A DNA stretch of 64,000 bases, taken from positions 23,566,129 through 23,630,128 of the forward strand of contig OY986968.1 in assembly GCA_963920575.1 (NCBI GenBank). The letters run 5' to 3'. The number at the start of each line of letters is the position of its first letter. Position 1 is the stretch's first letter. Below the pieces are notes generated by a model. The model had not been told where the DNA came from, made no database searches, and worked only from the letters and a program-made list of their open reading frames with translations. The DNA is from Narthecium ossifragum. Taxonomy: Eukaryota > Streptophyta > Magnoliopsida > Dioscoreales > Nartheciaceae. Shown here piece after piece: positions 21,705-33,848 of the stretch. The translations under genes and the position numbers were made by a program.

Positions 21705-23776
21705 ATGTCGGGAGCTCGTGACCGACCTCCGGTTGCCGGTCGGGGTGGGGCTCGACCTGGTCGACCCGCCCGATCGGACAGGGCTGCACCTGTCAGGGTG
21801 GTCCGGGCTAGACGGACTGTACGATCGCCTATAGCGGTTGCGGCCGAGCAGGCAGAGGTCTTCCTCGCCGAGGAGGAGGCCCCTGTTCCTGTCGGCGGGC
21901 GGGCCTCGGTGGCTATCTCAATGGCTTTCCAGCGGCTGAACCCGCCCAGGTTCAGCGATTCGTCTGGAGATCCGACCGCAGCGGACGACTGGCTTGACGG
22001 AGTCTCGCGCGTCCTTGAGGCTCTCTTCGTCGAGGATGACCGGGTCCGGGTCACCCTCGCAGCGTTCCAGCTCGATGGAGACGCTCGTGACTGGTGGCGC
22101 ACCGCCCAGCACACCAGTGGCGGAGAGGTGCCACTGTGGGGGGAGTTCAGGGCGATGTTCTTGGACGTGCACTTTCCAGCTAGTGCACGTGACGCCCTGA
22201 CCCGCGAGTACCAGTCCCTCTTGCAGGGTACTCGCACAGTTCAGCAGTACGCCTCTCGGTTCACGCACTTGGTTCGGTTTGCGGGGTCAGTTGCCGCAGA
22301 GGAGGCAGCCATGGTGCGTCAGTTTGAGTGGGGACTTCGGCCAGAGATCCGGCGGCAGACGAGCTCACACTGCTTCCAGTCATACTCGGCGGTCCTGAAC
22401 TGCGCCTTGTCAGTGGAGGCTCAGTTGCGAGACGACAGGTGCCGGGCAGTTCCACCGGCACCCCTCACCAGTACACAGCAGAGACCCCAGGGCAGAGGGG
22501 GGTTCGGTAGGGGGCAGCCATGGCGTCAGCGGTCCTTTCAGCAGCGGCCGCAACGTGCACCGCAGCAGTACCAGCAGCCACTATCGAGCTCACCAGCCCC
22601 GTTTCTACTGACGGCCGGGCCATCTGGGCAGGCTTCGTCAGGGGGAGACCAAGGACGACGACCTGGCAGCACGGCACCCACTTGCTTTCAGTGCGGGCAG
22701 CCGGGACACCTCTGTAGAGACTGTACCTCGCGAGGAGCGCAGAGCGCTATGCCGCAGGGCGGTAGAGGCGGAGGGTCCGGTGCCTGGCAGGGGAGCGGGG
22801 GTGGGCGTGGGCCGGGGCGTCCCAGGGGTGGAGGCGGCCAGAGAGGGCGTGTGTTTGCCCTCCCAGTTCGTGAGCAGCGGGACACCATTCAGCTGTACCA
22901 GCCGCCACCACAGTACCAGCCACCACCACTGTACCAGCAGCCGTTGCAGTACCAGCAGCCGCAGCAGTACCAGCATGCATCGTCAGAGCCATCCGTCCTC
23001 AGAGGTATCTTTCAACTTTCCTGTTCCTTAGTTGATATGCTGATAGATTCAGGGGCGTCTCACTCCTACATTGCTAGCATGTGTGTGGCATCGCTAGGGT
23101 TAGAGACGAGTCGGCTAGAGGTGGCACAGTCTGTAGACTCACCGATCGGCGGAGCGGTCAGGGTGGACCGGGTCTGCCGGTCTTGTTCCTTGGAGGTTGG
23201 AGGCCTCCGCGTCAGTCTAGACCTGCGGGTGCTAGACATGACGGGCTTCGATGTGATACTCGGTATGGACTGGTTGGCAGCATACCGAGCTATCATAGAC
23301 TGTGGGCGCCGGAGGGTGGTTGCTTGGACACCCGACGGGACACAGTTTGTGCTGTTGGGGGATCGGTTCTCTGCCGATTCCTTTGCCTGTGGTGTGGGGA
23401 GACGTGGCAGCGAGCTTTCAGCCTTGCTGGCCAGTTTGTCCTTGTCCGGTTCTGATGGAGTACAGCAGCAGTGCAGTTTTCCGAGGATCGTGTGCGACTT
23501 TGCGGACGTGTTCCCCGAGGTGTTGCCAGGGCTTCCACCGTCCAGAAAGGTTGATTTCGAGATCGACCTAGTACCAAGTACATCACTGATCTCTCTCCCA
23601 GCTTTCAGGATGGCACCGGCAGAGCAGAGCGAGTTGAGGACCCAGTTGGATGAGCTGACAGACAGAGGCTTCATCCGTCCCAGCATGTCTCCCTGGGGGG
23701 CGCCAGTGTTGTTAGCAAAGAAGAAGGATGGTACCCTTCGACTTTGCATAGACTACAGGCGGCTCAACAGGGTGAC
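21705..23776 (+). pseudogene. outer gypsy gag-protease-RT start, cut by the inner element
   Basis: The frame opens at ATG 21705 (an upstream in-frame ATG at 21672 lies in the leader). About residues 70-260 are the gag capsid region ([24 protein letters not shown]), followed by a Gln/Gly-rich linker and an intact CCHC knuckle ([14 protein letters not shown], near 22685). The protease active site is [11 protein letters not shown] near 23037. RT begins after [18 protein letters not shown], and the frame is broken at codon RV-T by the inner LTR at 23777. It resumes in the same frame at 33849. Confidence 0.9.
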
Positions 23777-26299
23777 TGTAAGGGCCCGTCCCTCAGACCT
23801 GACTCGACCAGCGTGGGTCGAGAGCCGGTTCCCTGTCAATTTGGTTCCGCGTCGGGCACGATCGGGCGATCGTGTGGCGGTTTGGACCCCAGGGGCATTT
23901 TGGTAAATATGCCCCATGGTGGTCGGTTTCACACCCGCGTTGCACCCACGGCCTTGGTTTGATGTATGTGATTGTTTAGAATGGTTAGGTGGGTCCGGGA
24001 TCGGAAGATCCCAGCTCGGGCGCGCTAGAGCTCGCTATCGGGCTCGTGAGCGGGCTTTCGACCCGTTGGAGGATCCGGCCCATTAGAGGGCCTGGTGAGT
24101 GGAGGGTGGTTGGAGCAGTTGGCTCCAACCCCCTACCCGCTCCCCTCTCTTCTCTCCTTCCCTTCTTCTCTTCCTTGGCTGGTTCTTCCTTCTCTTCCCC
24201 ACCGACGGCCCCTCTTCCTCTCCCTTCTCCCCTTCTCCTCCGGCTGGGCTAAAGCTTGGAGGACTGAGCTTGAGTAGGGGATCCTCGTGGCAAGGTTGGC
24301 TGGACGCGTGGAGAGCTTCTTTGCTGTTGAGGTAGGTGTTTCTACCTCGATCCTTGGATCGGGTTCTACTAGGTTAGGGTGCATGTGTGGTTTGCTGTGG
24401 AATGCTAAGCTAGGGTGTTGTGAAATCCGTTGTGTATGCAATGTGTATGGTTTGGAGTGTTCGTATGCCAAGATTTCGTATTCTAACGGCTGGTTTCCGA
24501 AACGCCACCGTTTTGTCGTCTTTTTGATTTTCCGACCAAAAATGGGATTTAACCGTCCAAATATGGATTTCTTTGCATCATTAGATCCCTCACTTCAAAA
24601 TACACTTGCTTGCAAAGTTTGATTGTATTCTAACATGTTTTGATCCTTCAAATCTTAGAAAATGGATTTCCGGAATACTGCGTTTTGAGCTCGACGGTCG
24701 ATCGGTGCATCGACCGTCAGGCTCGACGGTCGACCGATGTATCGACCGTCCAGCTTTAGTATGTTTGCTTTGGGCCTGACGGTCGACCGTCGGATCGACC
24801 GTCGCATCGACCGTCGGGCTCTGTTGAGATTTTGGGTTCCCAGGGTCGATGGATCGATCGACCGTGGGACCTTAGCTTTTTCGCCATTTACCTGACGGTC
24901 GACCGTCGGATCGACCGTCGCATCGACCGTCAGGCTCTGGTTGGTTTTGGGCTGTTCAGGGTCGATGGTTGGATCGACCGTTGCCCTTGGTTTTCTTCGT
25001 GTGGGCCTCACGGTCGATCCACGGATCGACCGTGGCATCGTCCGTGGCCCTTTGAACAGTGTTTTCTGGTTTTCCTTAAATGGCCTTCAATCTTGATTGA
25101 ATCTTAAACATATAGGGAAGCTTGTAAGTGGATTTCATTATGTTTTCAAAGGACTTTCATCGGGTTTGATGTTTGATCCGAGTTTCCTCCTTTTTTTGCA
25201 AACTTATGGTTATGCTTGCATTTAATTCAAGTTTTGATGGAAAATACATGTTTGGTAGAAATTAAATGCTTAGTTGTTTGCTTAACCATTAGCTAGCTAT
25301 GAGTGCTAGCTAATGAGGAACTGTGGAACCTTAGCCTCTTGCCGGCGAGTGCCGAGGGCTATTGTATATCAGTGGAACTTATAACTACTGATGTGACATA
25401 TAGAGACATCTAGGGTAGATGTTTGCTTAAGCTCATGCATTGTATGCATTAGAGGCATTTGAGGTTAGGCGGGGGATGTCTTGGGTCGCCGATCCGAGGC
25501 TCTCGGGTAGCTCGGATCTAGCCTTAGGACCGTGGTTGGGTAGTCAGGATTAGGGTGTGATTGTCGATCTGAATCTCTGATGATTGAGGATTGCGATAGT
25601 CGGCTTGAATCTTTGTTTGAGGTTTAGAGGTCGTGTTGTCCTCCTAGGCCAAGTGCTAGGGATGCAACCGAGGAGTTCCCGACGTGGTCCCCAGGCAGTG
25701 GTATCCCTGCTGGGTAAGGGCTAGAGCCTGCATGTTACTATTTCCGTGGTCCTCCTGGTAACATGTTCAGGAGAGAGGTTTCATGACAGGAACCCTTGGG
25801 ACATCGGTGGGTTATGGGACCCATGGCGTCCTTTAGACTTAGGCTTGGGGACAACACTGTTGTTGTTTTCCTCCCTTCAGTGTGCCGTAGAGTAGAACCC
25901 TACTAGGCTTTTTACTCATTCCTACCCGGGCTGCGTTTGCAGGTGCAGGCGGCAGTTCCTCTTCGGTGGAGCCGACTGGTTCAGCTTTTGGCGGCGCAGG
26001 TACATCCAGAGGCGTCTGAGGTTTTGTTGGAGGATGTAACTGTTGTACTTTTTTATATATATATAATTATGCATGTTGTAACCCTTTTTGGAGATCTTTT
26101 GGGATTTGGTATAAATATGTATTTTGAAACTCAGACATTGTAAGACTTGATATTATTACATGATCAAATCTGCTTAGCCTCTGGATTACTTTTGATTAAA
26201 TTGATTATCCTTTCCGCTTGTACTGCGTCGGTTGATGATGAATAGTGTTAGGACCCTCACGCCCCGTCCTGGATGGGTTTTCTGGGTCGGGGTGTGACA
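23777..26299 (+). repeat. 5' LTR of the inner gypsy
   Basis: 2523 bases from TGTAAGGGCCCG to GGGGTGTGACA. It includes an array of ACGGTCGA/TCGACCGT inverted motifs (24690-25045). It lacks one 42-bp unit that the 3' LTR has. Confidence 0.95.
24690..25045 (+). repeat. ACGGTCGA...TCGACCGT palindrome array, inner 5' LTR
   Basis: At least six hairpin-capable units of the form ACGGTCGA, 8-12 bases, TCGACCGT, spaced by short CAGGCTC- or GGGCTC-like spacers, plus variants around ATCGATCGACCGTGG. Together they form a structured, CpG-rich block in U3-like sequence. Confidence 0.85.
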
Positions 26300-26302
26300 A
26301 GT

Positions 26303-26314
26303 TGGTATCAGAGC
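26303..26314 (+). other. primer-binding site of the inner gypsy
   Basis: TGGTATCAGAGC just after the LTR end; same Met-tRNA type as the outer element. Confidence 0.9.
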
Positions 26315-26501
26315 AGGCTGTAGGTCCCAGGGATAGGATTAGGCTTGCGGTTGAGATTTGAGCGCGGTTTGGGATAGTTCTAGGAGTAGAACATCCCTGT
26401 GTGCTTGACTGTGCTCATGTGTGATATGCTTTTGTTTTATTGATTGCTGCTGTGTTTTGTTTCTCACGGGTGGACACTTGTCGTCTCTGTTGAACGTGCA
26501 G

Positions 26502-27746
26502 ATGCCAGGGGAACAGGCTAGCTGTCCAGCGTTGGGTCAGGGTACCGCGCGCTATCAGCGCGCTGCCCGACGGGCCTTAGGGTCCAGTGCAGCCGTGCCC
26601 CATGTGCCTGTACGAGAGGCAGAGCCGAGAGTTGAGGTCGTGGTGGAGGAGGATACTTCGTTCATCGCCGAGGAGGTCTCTCCTCCACTCGACCAGCGTG
26701 CTATTGCGACAGCGGTGGTCGACTTCCAGAGGCTGAACCCCCCTAGGTTCAGCGGTACTGGAGGCGACCCAGCGGTGGCGGACGACTGGCTGGAGGGAGT
26801 CAGTCGCGTCCTTGACACTCTTTTCGTCCAGGATGACCGAGTGAGGGTCAGACTTGCCGCGTTCCAGCTCGACGGGGACGCTTTGGACTGGTGGCGCTCT
26901 TTCCAGGCCGCCAGGGACGGGAGTGACCCATCGTGGGCCGTGTTCCGTTCTTCATTTCTCGGCGCGTACTTTCCCCGCAGTGCGCGCTCGGCCCTTGTTC
27001 GTGAGTACCAGGCCCTCTCTCAGAGTACTCAGTCGGTTGTTCAGTACGCTGCTAGGTTCACGAGACTTGCCAGATTTGCCGGAGCAGTTTCAGCGGACCC
27101 TCTTGCCAGAGCTGAGCAGTTTCAGTGGGGGCTTAGGCCCGAGCTCAGGCGGCTGATCGCGGCTCAGCGCGCTAGCACGTACGCAGAGGTGTTGGACAGT
27201 GCCTTGGCAGTTGAGGCTCAGTTGCAGGAGCCGGGGCCCAGGGCAGTCCAACCTGCGTCGTCTGCGAGCACCAGTGTCGGAGTGCAGCCACAGAGAGCAG
27301 CTCAGGGCAGAGGGGGTTCGTGGAGGAAACAGAGGTACCAGCGACGCCCGCAGCCGTACCAGCGTTACCCACCCCAGCACCAGCAGCAGCCCAGGCAGGG
27401 AGGCCAGCCACTTCTTCCGGCTGGGCCTCAGGGGCAGACGTCCGGAGGAGGCCAGAGCCAGCAGCTAGCGCTTGGTCCTCCTGTGTGCTTTGAGTGCCAG
27501 CAGACGGGGCACATTCGCCGTTACCGTCCGACGTTGAGGGCACAGGCAGTGCGTGGCGGAGCAGGCGGAGGTTGGCGAGCATCAGGCGCCGGGAGAGGCA
27601 GAGGTCGCGGTGGATGTCGAGGCGGACCCAGGGGGAGTGTACGCACTTCCAGACCGCGAGTACCCAGACTTTGTTCAACCACCTTTTCAGCCTTACCAAT
27701 ACCAGCCACCCCAGCAGACTCTAGCACTTCCACCAGCTCCAGTTGA
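26502..27746 (+). pseudogene. inner gypsy gag, frameshifted
   Basis: ATG 26502 opens MPGEQASCPALG; an upstream in-frame ATG at 26421 is in the leader. The capsid region ([23 protein letters not shown]) spans about residues 75-250, then a Gln-rich linker. The knuckle reads CFECQQTGHIRRY: the last cysteine is Tyr (TGC to TAC). After about 27550-27650 the product loses its match to the gag-pol linker, whose continuation lies in the next frame (27553 on). Elements of this type usually encode gag-pol as one frame, so this is probably a mutation and not programmed shifting. Confidence 0.85.
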
Positions 27747-30700
27747 CCCTCCTGTTCTCAGAGGTACCTTCCAGCTTTTCAGTTCATTTGTGGATGTTCT
27801 GATAGATTCTGGGGCGTCTCATTCCTTTGTAGCTAGCGAGTGTGTGACATCGCTAGGGCTAGAGACTGAGCCACTTGGGGTACCACTGCACTTAGACACA
27901 CCCGTCGGCGGAGGGGCTCGTGTTGAGCTGATCTGCCGTTCTTGCGAGTTGGAGGTTGGGGGCCTCCGTGTCTTTCTAGACCTTCGGGTGCTAGACATGG
28001 TCGGGTTCGACGTGATTCTCGGTATGGATTGGCTGACATCGTACCGAGCCGTCATCGACTGTGGCCGTCGCAGGGTGACTGCTTGGACACCTGACGGCGC
28101 TCGTTTTGTTCTGCTGGGGGATCGCCAGTCGGCCGATTCCCTCATGTGTGCTTGTCTTCCCAGGCGCGAGGGCCAGCTGTCAGTCCTACTGGCGCGCCTT
28201 TCCTTGTTTGCTGCAGAGGGCAGTCGAGAGAGCAGTTTGCCTGCAGTGGTTTGTGAGTTTGCTGACGTCTTCCCAGACGAGCTATCAGGTCTTCCTCCTT
28301 CCAGGGCAGTAGACTTCCAGATAGATCTTGTACCGGGTACCGGGCCGATCTCTTTGTCAGCTTTCAGGATGGCACCGGCAGAGCAGAGGGAGCTGAGGGT
28401 CCAGCTGGACGGGTTGCTCAGCAGAGGTTTCATCCGTCCCAGCACGTCACCTTGGGCAGCTCCTGTCTTGTTCGCAAAGAAGAAAGACGGTACGCTTCGT
28501 CTTTGCATTGATTACAGGAAGCTGAACCGGGTGACAGTGAAGAACAAGTATCCGATGCCGAGGATCGATGACTTGTTCGACCAGCTCCGAGGCTCTTCGG
28601 TCTTTTCGAAGATCGATCTCCGTACCGGCTATCACCAGTTGAGGATTCGGGATTGCGACATCCCGAAGACAGCTTTCCGTACGAGGTACGGGTTGTACGA
28701 GTTCACGGTGATGCCGTTCGGCCTGACGAACGCACCAGCAGCGTTCATGGATCTGATGCAGAGGGTCTTCCGACCGTACTTGGATCAGTTTGTGGTGATC
28801 TTCGTCGACGACATCCTAGTCTACTCACGTACCGCGGAGGAGCACGAGCAGCATCTGAGGACAGTGTTACAGTTGCTGAGGGGGCATAGGCTGTATGCCA
28901 AGGCCTCCAAGTGTGAGTTCTGGCTTCCTAAGGTGCAGTTTCTGGGGCACGTGGTGTCAGCGGCAGGTATTTCAGTTGATCCAGCCAAGATCGAGGCAGT
29001 GCTACAGTGGCAGAGACCGGCGACAGTGTTCGAGGTCCGCAGCTTCCTCGGCTTGGCGGGCTATTACCGGAGGTTCGTGCGGGACTTCTCCAGGGTTGCA
29101 GGGCCGCTGACCAGATTGACACAGAAGGCGGTCCCATTTGTTTGGGACGAGGCTTGTGAGCAGGCGTTCGCCCAGTTGAGGACCAGACTGACGAGTGCAC
29201 CGATCCTCATAGTTCCAGAGCGAGGCATCGGCTACAGTGTCTACTGTGACGCCAGTGGGGAGGGCCTAGGCTGTGTGCTTATGCAGGAGGGCCATGTGGT
29301 GGCCTATGGTTCCAGGCAGCTGAAGGCCCATGAGAAGAACTATCCGATCCACGATCTCGAGCTTGCGGCGGTTGTCTTCGCCCTGAAGACGTGGCGGCAC
29401 TATCTCTATGGTGAGCGGTTCTCGGTGTACTCTGATCATAAGAGTTTGAGGCACGTGTTTACCCAGCGTGACCTCAACCTCAGGCAGCGGCGGTGGATGG
29501 AGCTTCTAGAGGACTACGACTTCGAGTTGCATTACCACCATGGTAAGGCAAACGTCGTAGCAGACGCTCTCAGCAGGCAGACCAGGGACAGCAGAGTGAC
29601 CTTGGCAGCAGTGTCAGCTCGGCAGTGGCAGATGCTGGAGACAGTCAGTCAGTTTGGGCTTGACTTTGAGGACCGGGCGACAGGTGGTTTCCTGTATGCT
29701 GTTCACAGCATTCCAGTTCTTTTGGCCAGAGTGATCGAGGCACAGACTGGAGACCCAGAGCTCGTGGAGACCCGTGCTGCGGTCCGCACCGAGCACGCGG
29801 TTGAGGGCTGGACAGTGTCGGCAGACGGTGGTCTACTCTTCAGAGGCAGAGTTGCAGTTCCAGCAGACCCGGCGTTGCGAGAGGAGATCCTCCACGAGTT
29901 CCACCACTCCTGTTTCGCCGTTCACCCCGGGAGCACCAAGATGTACCACGACCTACGCCGACAGTTCTGGTGGTGCGGGATGAAGAGGTCAGTAGCTGAG
30001 TTTGTTTCCAGATGCCTCACCTGTCAGAAGGTGAAGGCAGAGCACAGACGGACCCCAGGTTTGCTGCAGCCACTTCCAGTGCCAGAGTGGAAGTGGGAAC
30101 ATATAGCTATGGACTTCGTCACCGGGCTACCCAGGACTCCAAGGGGAAATGATGCGATTTGGGTCATTGTCGATCGACTGACCAAATCGGCTCATTTCCT
30201 TCCCATGAGGACGACGGATCCAGTTGCCAGACTGAGCCAGAGGTACATTGACGAGGTGGTACGACTGCACGGCATTCCAGTGTCTATAGTGTCAGACAGA
30301 GATCCCAGATTCACTGGCAGGTTCTGGAGCAGCTTCCGGGATTCCTTGGGGACAGCACTGACGTTCAGCACAGCTTTCCATCCTCAGACAGACGGGCAGT
30401 CAGAGCGGACTATCCAGATCTTGGAGGACATGCTCAGAGCATGTGTGCTAGACGCTGGAGGTACTTGGGAGCAGCACGTGACTTTGGTGGAGTTTGCCTA
30501 CAACAACAGTTTCCAGGCCAGTTTGGGTTTTGCACCCTTTGAGGCGTTGTACGGCAGACCGTGTCGCTCACCGGTGTGTTGGACAGAGGTTGGGGAGGCG
30601 TCTCTTACCGGTCCAGACATCATCAGACAGTCGTCAGAGAGGTTGGCTCAGATCAGGCAGAGGCTTCTGACAGCACAGAGCAGGCAGAAGAGCTACGCAG

Positions 30701-31248
30701 ACCGCAGGCGACGACCTCTGGAGTTCGCAGTTGGCGACAGAGTGCTACTGAAGGTGTCCCCGCGCAGAGGGTCGAACAGGTTTGGTAGCAGGGGCAAGCT
30801 AGCACCGAGGTTCACGGGTCCTTTTGAGATCATCGGACGCGTTGGAGCGGTCGCCTACCAGTTGGCACTACCTCCGCACATGTCAGCAGTTCATCCCACC
30901 TTCCACGTGTCTATGCTGCGGAAGTCCATTCCAGATCCTTCTCATGTGATCAGACACGACGACATTGAGGTAGAGGAGGACGCCACCTACATAGAGCAGC
31001 CAGTGCAGATCTTAGACAGACGTGATCAGGTGCTCAGAGGCAGATCTTTACCGTTGGTCATGGTCAGGTGGAGACACGGCAGTACAGAGAGTCTGACTTG
31101 GGAGCGAGAGGATCGCATGCGTCGGGAGTTTCCCCGACTGTTCACCTCTTCAGGTAGTCCCTTGTTGCGGGTGTTGGCACCCCTAGCTGTAGCCTTGTTT
31201 GTGCAGGTAGGCTTAGTTGTTTCTCTTTTCCCCCGGCTTCCACCTTGA
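27553..31248 (+). CDS. inner gypsy pol (protease, RT, RNase H, integrase, chromo-like)
   Basis: An open frame of 1231 codons; the nominal ATG at 27553 is in the linker, so the true protein would come from gag. Domains in order: protease with DSGASHS near 27807; RT with DLRTGYHQL and the catalytic FVDDILVYS near 28803; RNase H with [10 protein letters not shown] near 29243 and [10 protein letters not shown]; integrase zinc finger (H-x-H at 29900-29935, CLTCQKVK near 30016) and the DDE residues in MDFVTGLP (30110), VSDRDPRF (30292) and SERTIQ (30403); then GKLAPRF..GPFEI and a chromo-like end ([16 protein letters not shown], about 31065-31110). It copies RNA to DNA and inserts it. All catalytic motifs look intact. 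Confidence 0.93.
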   Translation: MAEQAEVGEHQAPGEAEVAVDVEADPGGVYALPDREYPDFVQPPFQPYQYQPPQQTLALPPAPVDPPVLRGTFQLFSSFVDVLIDSGASHSFVASECVTSLGLETEPLGVPLHLDTPVGGGARVELICRSCELEVGGLRVFLDLRVLDMVGFDVILGMDWLTSYRAVIDCGRRRVTAWTPDGARFVLLGDRQSADSLMCACLPRREGQLSVLLARLSLFAAEGSRESSLPAVVCEFADVFPDELSGLPPSRAVDFQIDLVPGTGPISLSAFRMAPAEQRELRVQLDGLLSRGFIRPSTSPWAAPVLFAKKKDGTLRLCIDYRKLNRVTVKNKYPMPRIDDLFDQLRGSSVFSKIDLRTGYHQLRIRDCDIPKTAFRTRYGLYEFTVMPFGLTNAPAAFMDLMQRVFRPYLDQFVVIFVDDILVYSRTAEEHEQHLRTVLQLLRGHRLYAKASKCEFWLPKVQFLGHVVSAAGISVDPAKIEAVLQWQRPATVFEVRSFLGLAGYYRRFVRDFSRVAGPLTRLTQKAVPFVWDEACEQAFAQLRTRLTSAPILIVPERGIGYSVYCDASGEGLGCVLMQEGHVVAYGSRQLKAHEKNYPIHDLELAAVVFALKTWRHYLYGERFSVYSDHKSLRHVFTQRDLNLRQRRWMELLEDYDFELHYHHGKANVVADALSRQTRDSRVTLAAVSARQWQMLETVSQFGLDFEDRATGGFLYAVHSIPVLLARVIEAQTGDPELVETRAAVRTEHAVEGWTVSADGGLLFRGRVAVPADPALREEILHEFHHSCFAVHPGSTKMYHDLRRQFWWCGMKRSVAEFVSRCLTCQKVKAEHRRTPGLLQPLPVPEWKWEHIAMDFVTGLPRTPRGNDAIWVIVDRLTKSAHFLPMRTTDPVARLSQRYIDEVVRLHGIPVSIVSDRDPRFTGRFWSSFRDSLGTALTFSTAFHPQTDGQSERTIQILEDMLRACVLDAGGTWEQHVTLVEFAYNNSFQASLGFAPFEALYGRPCRSPVCWTEVGEASLTGPDIIRQSSERLAQIRQRLLTAQSRQKSYADRRRRPLEFAVGDRVLLKVSPRRGSNRFGSRGKLAPRFTGPFEIIGRVGAVAYQLALPPHMSAVHPTFHVSMLRKSIPDPSHVIRHDDIEVEEDATYIEQPVQILDRRDQVLRGRSLPLVMVRWRHGSTESLTWEREDRMRREFPRLFTSSGSPLLRVLAPLAVALFVQVGLVVSLFPRLPP

Positions 31249-31249
31249 A

Positions 31250-31283
31250 TTTCGGGACGAAATTCTTTTTAAGGTGTTTAGGT
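31250..31283 (+). other. polypurine-tract region of the inner gypsy
   Basis: TTTCGGGACGAAATTC followed by TTTTTAAGGTG precedes the 3' LTR. This conserved block is typical of plant Tekay/Del-like chromoviruses, which supports the clade assignment. Confidence 0.6.
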
Positions 31284-33848
31284 TGTAAGGGCCCGTCCCT
31301 CAGACCTGACTCGACCAGCGTGGGTCGAGAGCCGGTTCCCTGTCAATTTGGTTCCGCGTCGGGCACGATCGGGCGATCGTGTGGCGGTTTGGACCCCATG
31401 GGCATTTTGGTAAATATGCCTCCTGGTGGTCGGTTTCACACCCGCGTTGCACCCACGACCTTGGTTTGATGTATGTGATTGTTTAGAATGGTTAGGTGGG
31501 TCCGGGATCGGAAGATCCCAGCTCGGGCGCGCTAGAGCTCGCTATCGGGCTCGTGAGCGGGCTTTCGACCCGTTGGAGGATCCGGCCCATTAGAGGGCCT
31601 GGTGTGTAGAGGGTGGTTGGAGCAGTTGGCTCCAACCCCCTACCCGCTCCCCTCTCTTCTCTCCTTCCCTTCTTCTCTTCCTTGGCTGGTTCTTCCTTCT
31701 CTTCCCCACCGACGGCCCCTCTTCCTCTCCCTTCTCCCCTTCTCCTCCGGCTGGGCTAAAGCTTGGAGGACTGAGCTTGAGTAGGGGATCCTCGTGGCAA
31801 GGTTGGCTGGACGCGTGGAGAGCTTCTTTGCTGTTGAGGTAGGTGTTTCTACCTCGATCCTTGGATCGGGTTCTACTAGGTTAGGGTGCATGTGTGGTTT
31901 GCTGTGGAATGCTAAGCTAGGGTGTTGTGAAATCCGTTGTGTATGCAATGTGTATGGTTTGGAGTGTTCGTATGCCAAGATTTCGTATTCTAACGGCTGG
32001 TTTCCGAAACGCCACCGTTTTGTCGTCTTTTTGGGTTTCCGACCTAAAATGGGATTTAACCGTCCAAATATGGATTTCTTTGCATCATTAGATCCCTCAC
32101 TTCAAAATACACTTGCTTGCAAAGTTTGATTGTATTCTAACATGTTTTGATCCTTCAAATCTTAGAAAATGGATTTTCGGAATACTGCGTTTTGAGCTCG
32201 ACGGTCGATCGGTGCATCGACCGTCAGGCTCGACGGTCGACCGATGTATCGACCGTCCAGCTTTAGTATGTTTGCTTTGGGCCTGACGGTCGACCGTCGG
32301 ATCGACCGTCGCATCGACCGTCGGGCTCTGTTGAGATTTTGGGTTCCCACGGTCGATGGATCGATCGACCGTGGGACCTTAGCTTTTTCGCCATTTACCT
32401 GACGGTCGACCGTCGGATCGACCGTCGCATCGACCGTCAGGCTCTGGTTGGTTTTGGGCTGTTCAGGGTCGATGGTTGGATCGACCGTCGCCCTTGGTTT
32501 TCTTCGTGTGGGCCTCACGGTCGATCCACGGATCGACCGTGGCATCGTCCGTGGCCCCACGGTCGATGCACGGATCGACCGTGGCATCGTCCGTGGCCCT
32601 TTGAACAGTGTTTTCTGGTTTTCCTTAAATGGCCTTCAATCTTGATTGAATCTTAAACATATAGGGAAGCTTGTAAGTGGATTTCATTATGTTTTCAAAG
32701 GACTTTCATCGGGTTTGATGTTTGATCCGAGTTTCCTCCTTTTTTTGCAAACTTATGGTTATGCTTGCATTTAATTCAAGTTTTGATGGAAAATACATGT
32801 TTGGTAGAAATTAAATGCTTAGTTGTTTGCTTAACCATTAGCTAGCTATGAGTGCTAGCTAATGAGGAACTGTGGAACCTTAGCCTCTTGCCGGCGAGTG
32901 CCGAGGGCTATTGTATATCTGTGGAACTTATAACTACTGATGTGACATATAGAGACATCTAGGGTAGATGTTTGCTTAAGCTCATGCATTGTATGCATTA
33001 GAGGCATTTGAGGTTAGGCGGGCGATGTCTTGGGTCACCGATCCGAGGCTCTCGGGTAGCTCGGATCTAGCCTTAGGACCGTGGTTGGGTAGTCAGGATT
33101 AGGGTGTGATTGTCGATCTGAATCTCTGATGATTGAGGATTGCGATAGTCGGCTTGAATCTTTGTTTGAGGTTTAGAGGTCGTGTTGTCCTCCTAGGCCA
33201 AGTGCTAGGGATGCAACCAAGGAGTTCCCGACGTGGTCCCCAGGCAGTGGTATCCCTACTGGGTAAGGGCTAGAGCCTGCATGTTACTGTTTCCGTGGTC
33301 CTCCTGGTAACATGTTCAGGAGAGAGGTTTCATGACAGGAACCCTTGGGACATCGATGGGTTATGGGACCCATGGCGTCCTTTAGACTTAGGCTTGGGGA
33401 CAACACTGTTGTTGTTTTCCTCCCTTCAGTGTGCCGTAGAGTAGAACCCTACTGGGCTTTTTGCTCATTCCTACCCGGGCTGCGTTTGCAGGTGCAGGCG
33501 GCAGTTCCTCTTCGGTGGAGTCGACTGGTTCAGCTTTTGGCGGCGCAGGTACATCCAGAGGCGTCTGAGGTTTTGTTGGAGGATGTAACTGTTGTACTTT
33601 TTGATATATATATAATTATGCATGTTGTAACCCTTTTTGGAGATCTTTTGGGATTTGGTATAAATATGTATTTTGAAACTCAGACATTGTAAGACTTGAT
33701 ATTATTACATGATCAAATCTGCTTAGCCTCTGGATTACTTTTGATTAAATTGATTATCCTTTCCGCTTGTACTGCGTCGGTTGATGATGAATAGTGTTAG
33801 GACCCTCACGCCCCGTCCTGGATGGGTTTTCTGGGTCGGGGTGTGACA
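31284..33848 (+). repeat. 3' LTR of the inner gypsy
   Basis: 2565 bases, TGTAAGGGCCC to TGTGACA. It is nearly identical to the 5' LTR except for scattered substitutions and one additional 42-bp copy of the CCACGGTCGAT...CCGTGGC unit near 32557-32600. Confidence 0.95.

Larger units (their letters stand above)
23777..33848 (+). mobile_element. inner Ty3/gypsy chromovirus-type element
   Basis: LTRs of 2523 and 2565 bp, target duplication GTGAC (23772-23776 and 33849-33853), primer site 26303-26314, and gag, protease, RT, RNase H, integrase and chromo-like domain. It belongs to the same broad clade as the outer element (pol proteins very alike), but its LTRs are unrelated. It must be younger than the outer element. 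The pol frame is fully open; gag has a lost knuckle cysteine and a frameshift. Confidence 0.95.

Noticed and set aside
23066..23749. 227-codon minus-strand ORF, and a similar one at 27819-28508
   Set aside because: Antisense shadows of the protease/RT coding regions; high GC leaves few stops.
24287..24622. 111-codon ORF, nearly identical to one at 31794-32129
   Set aside because: Both lie at the same place in the two LTRs of the inner gypsy; identity comes from the LTR pair. No known domain.
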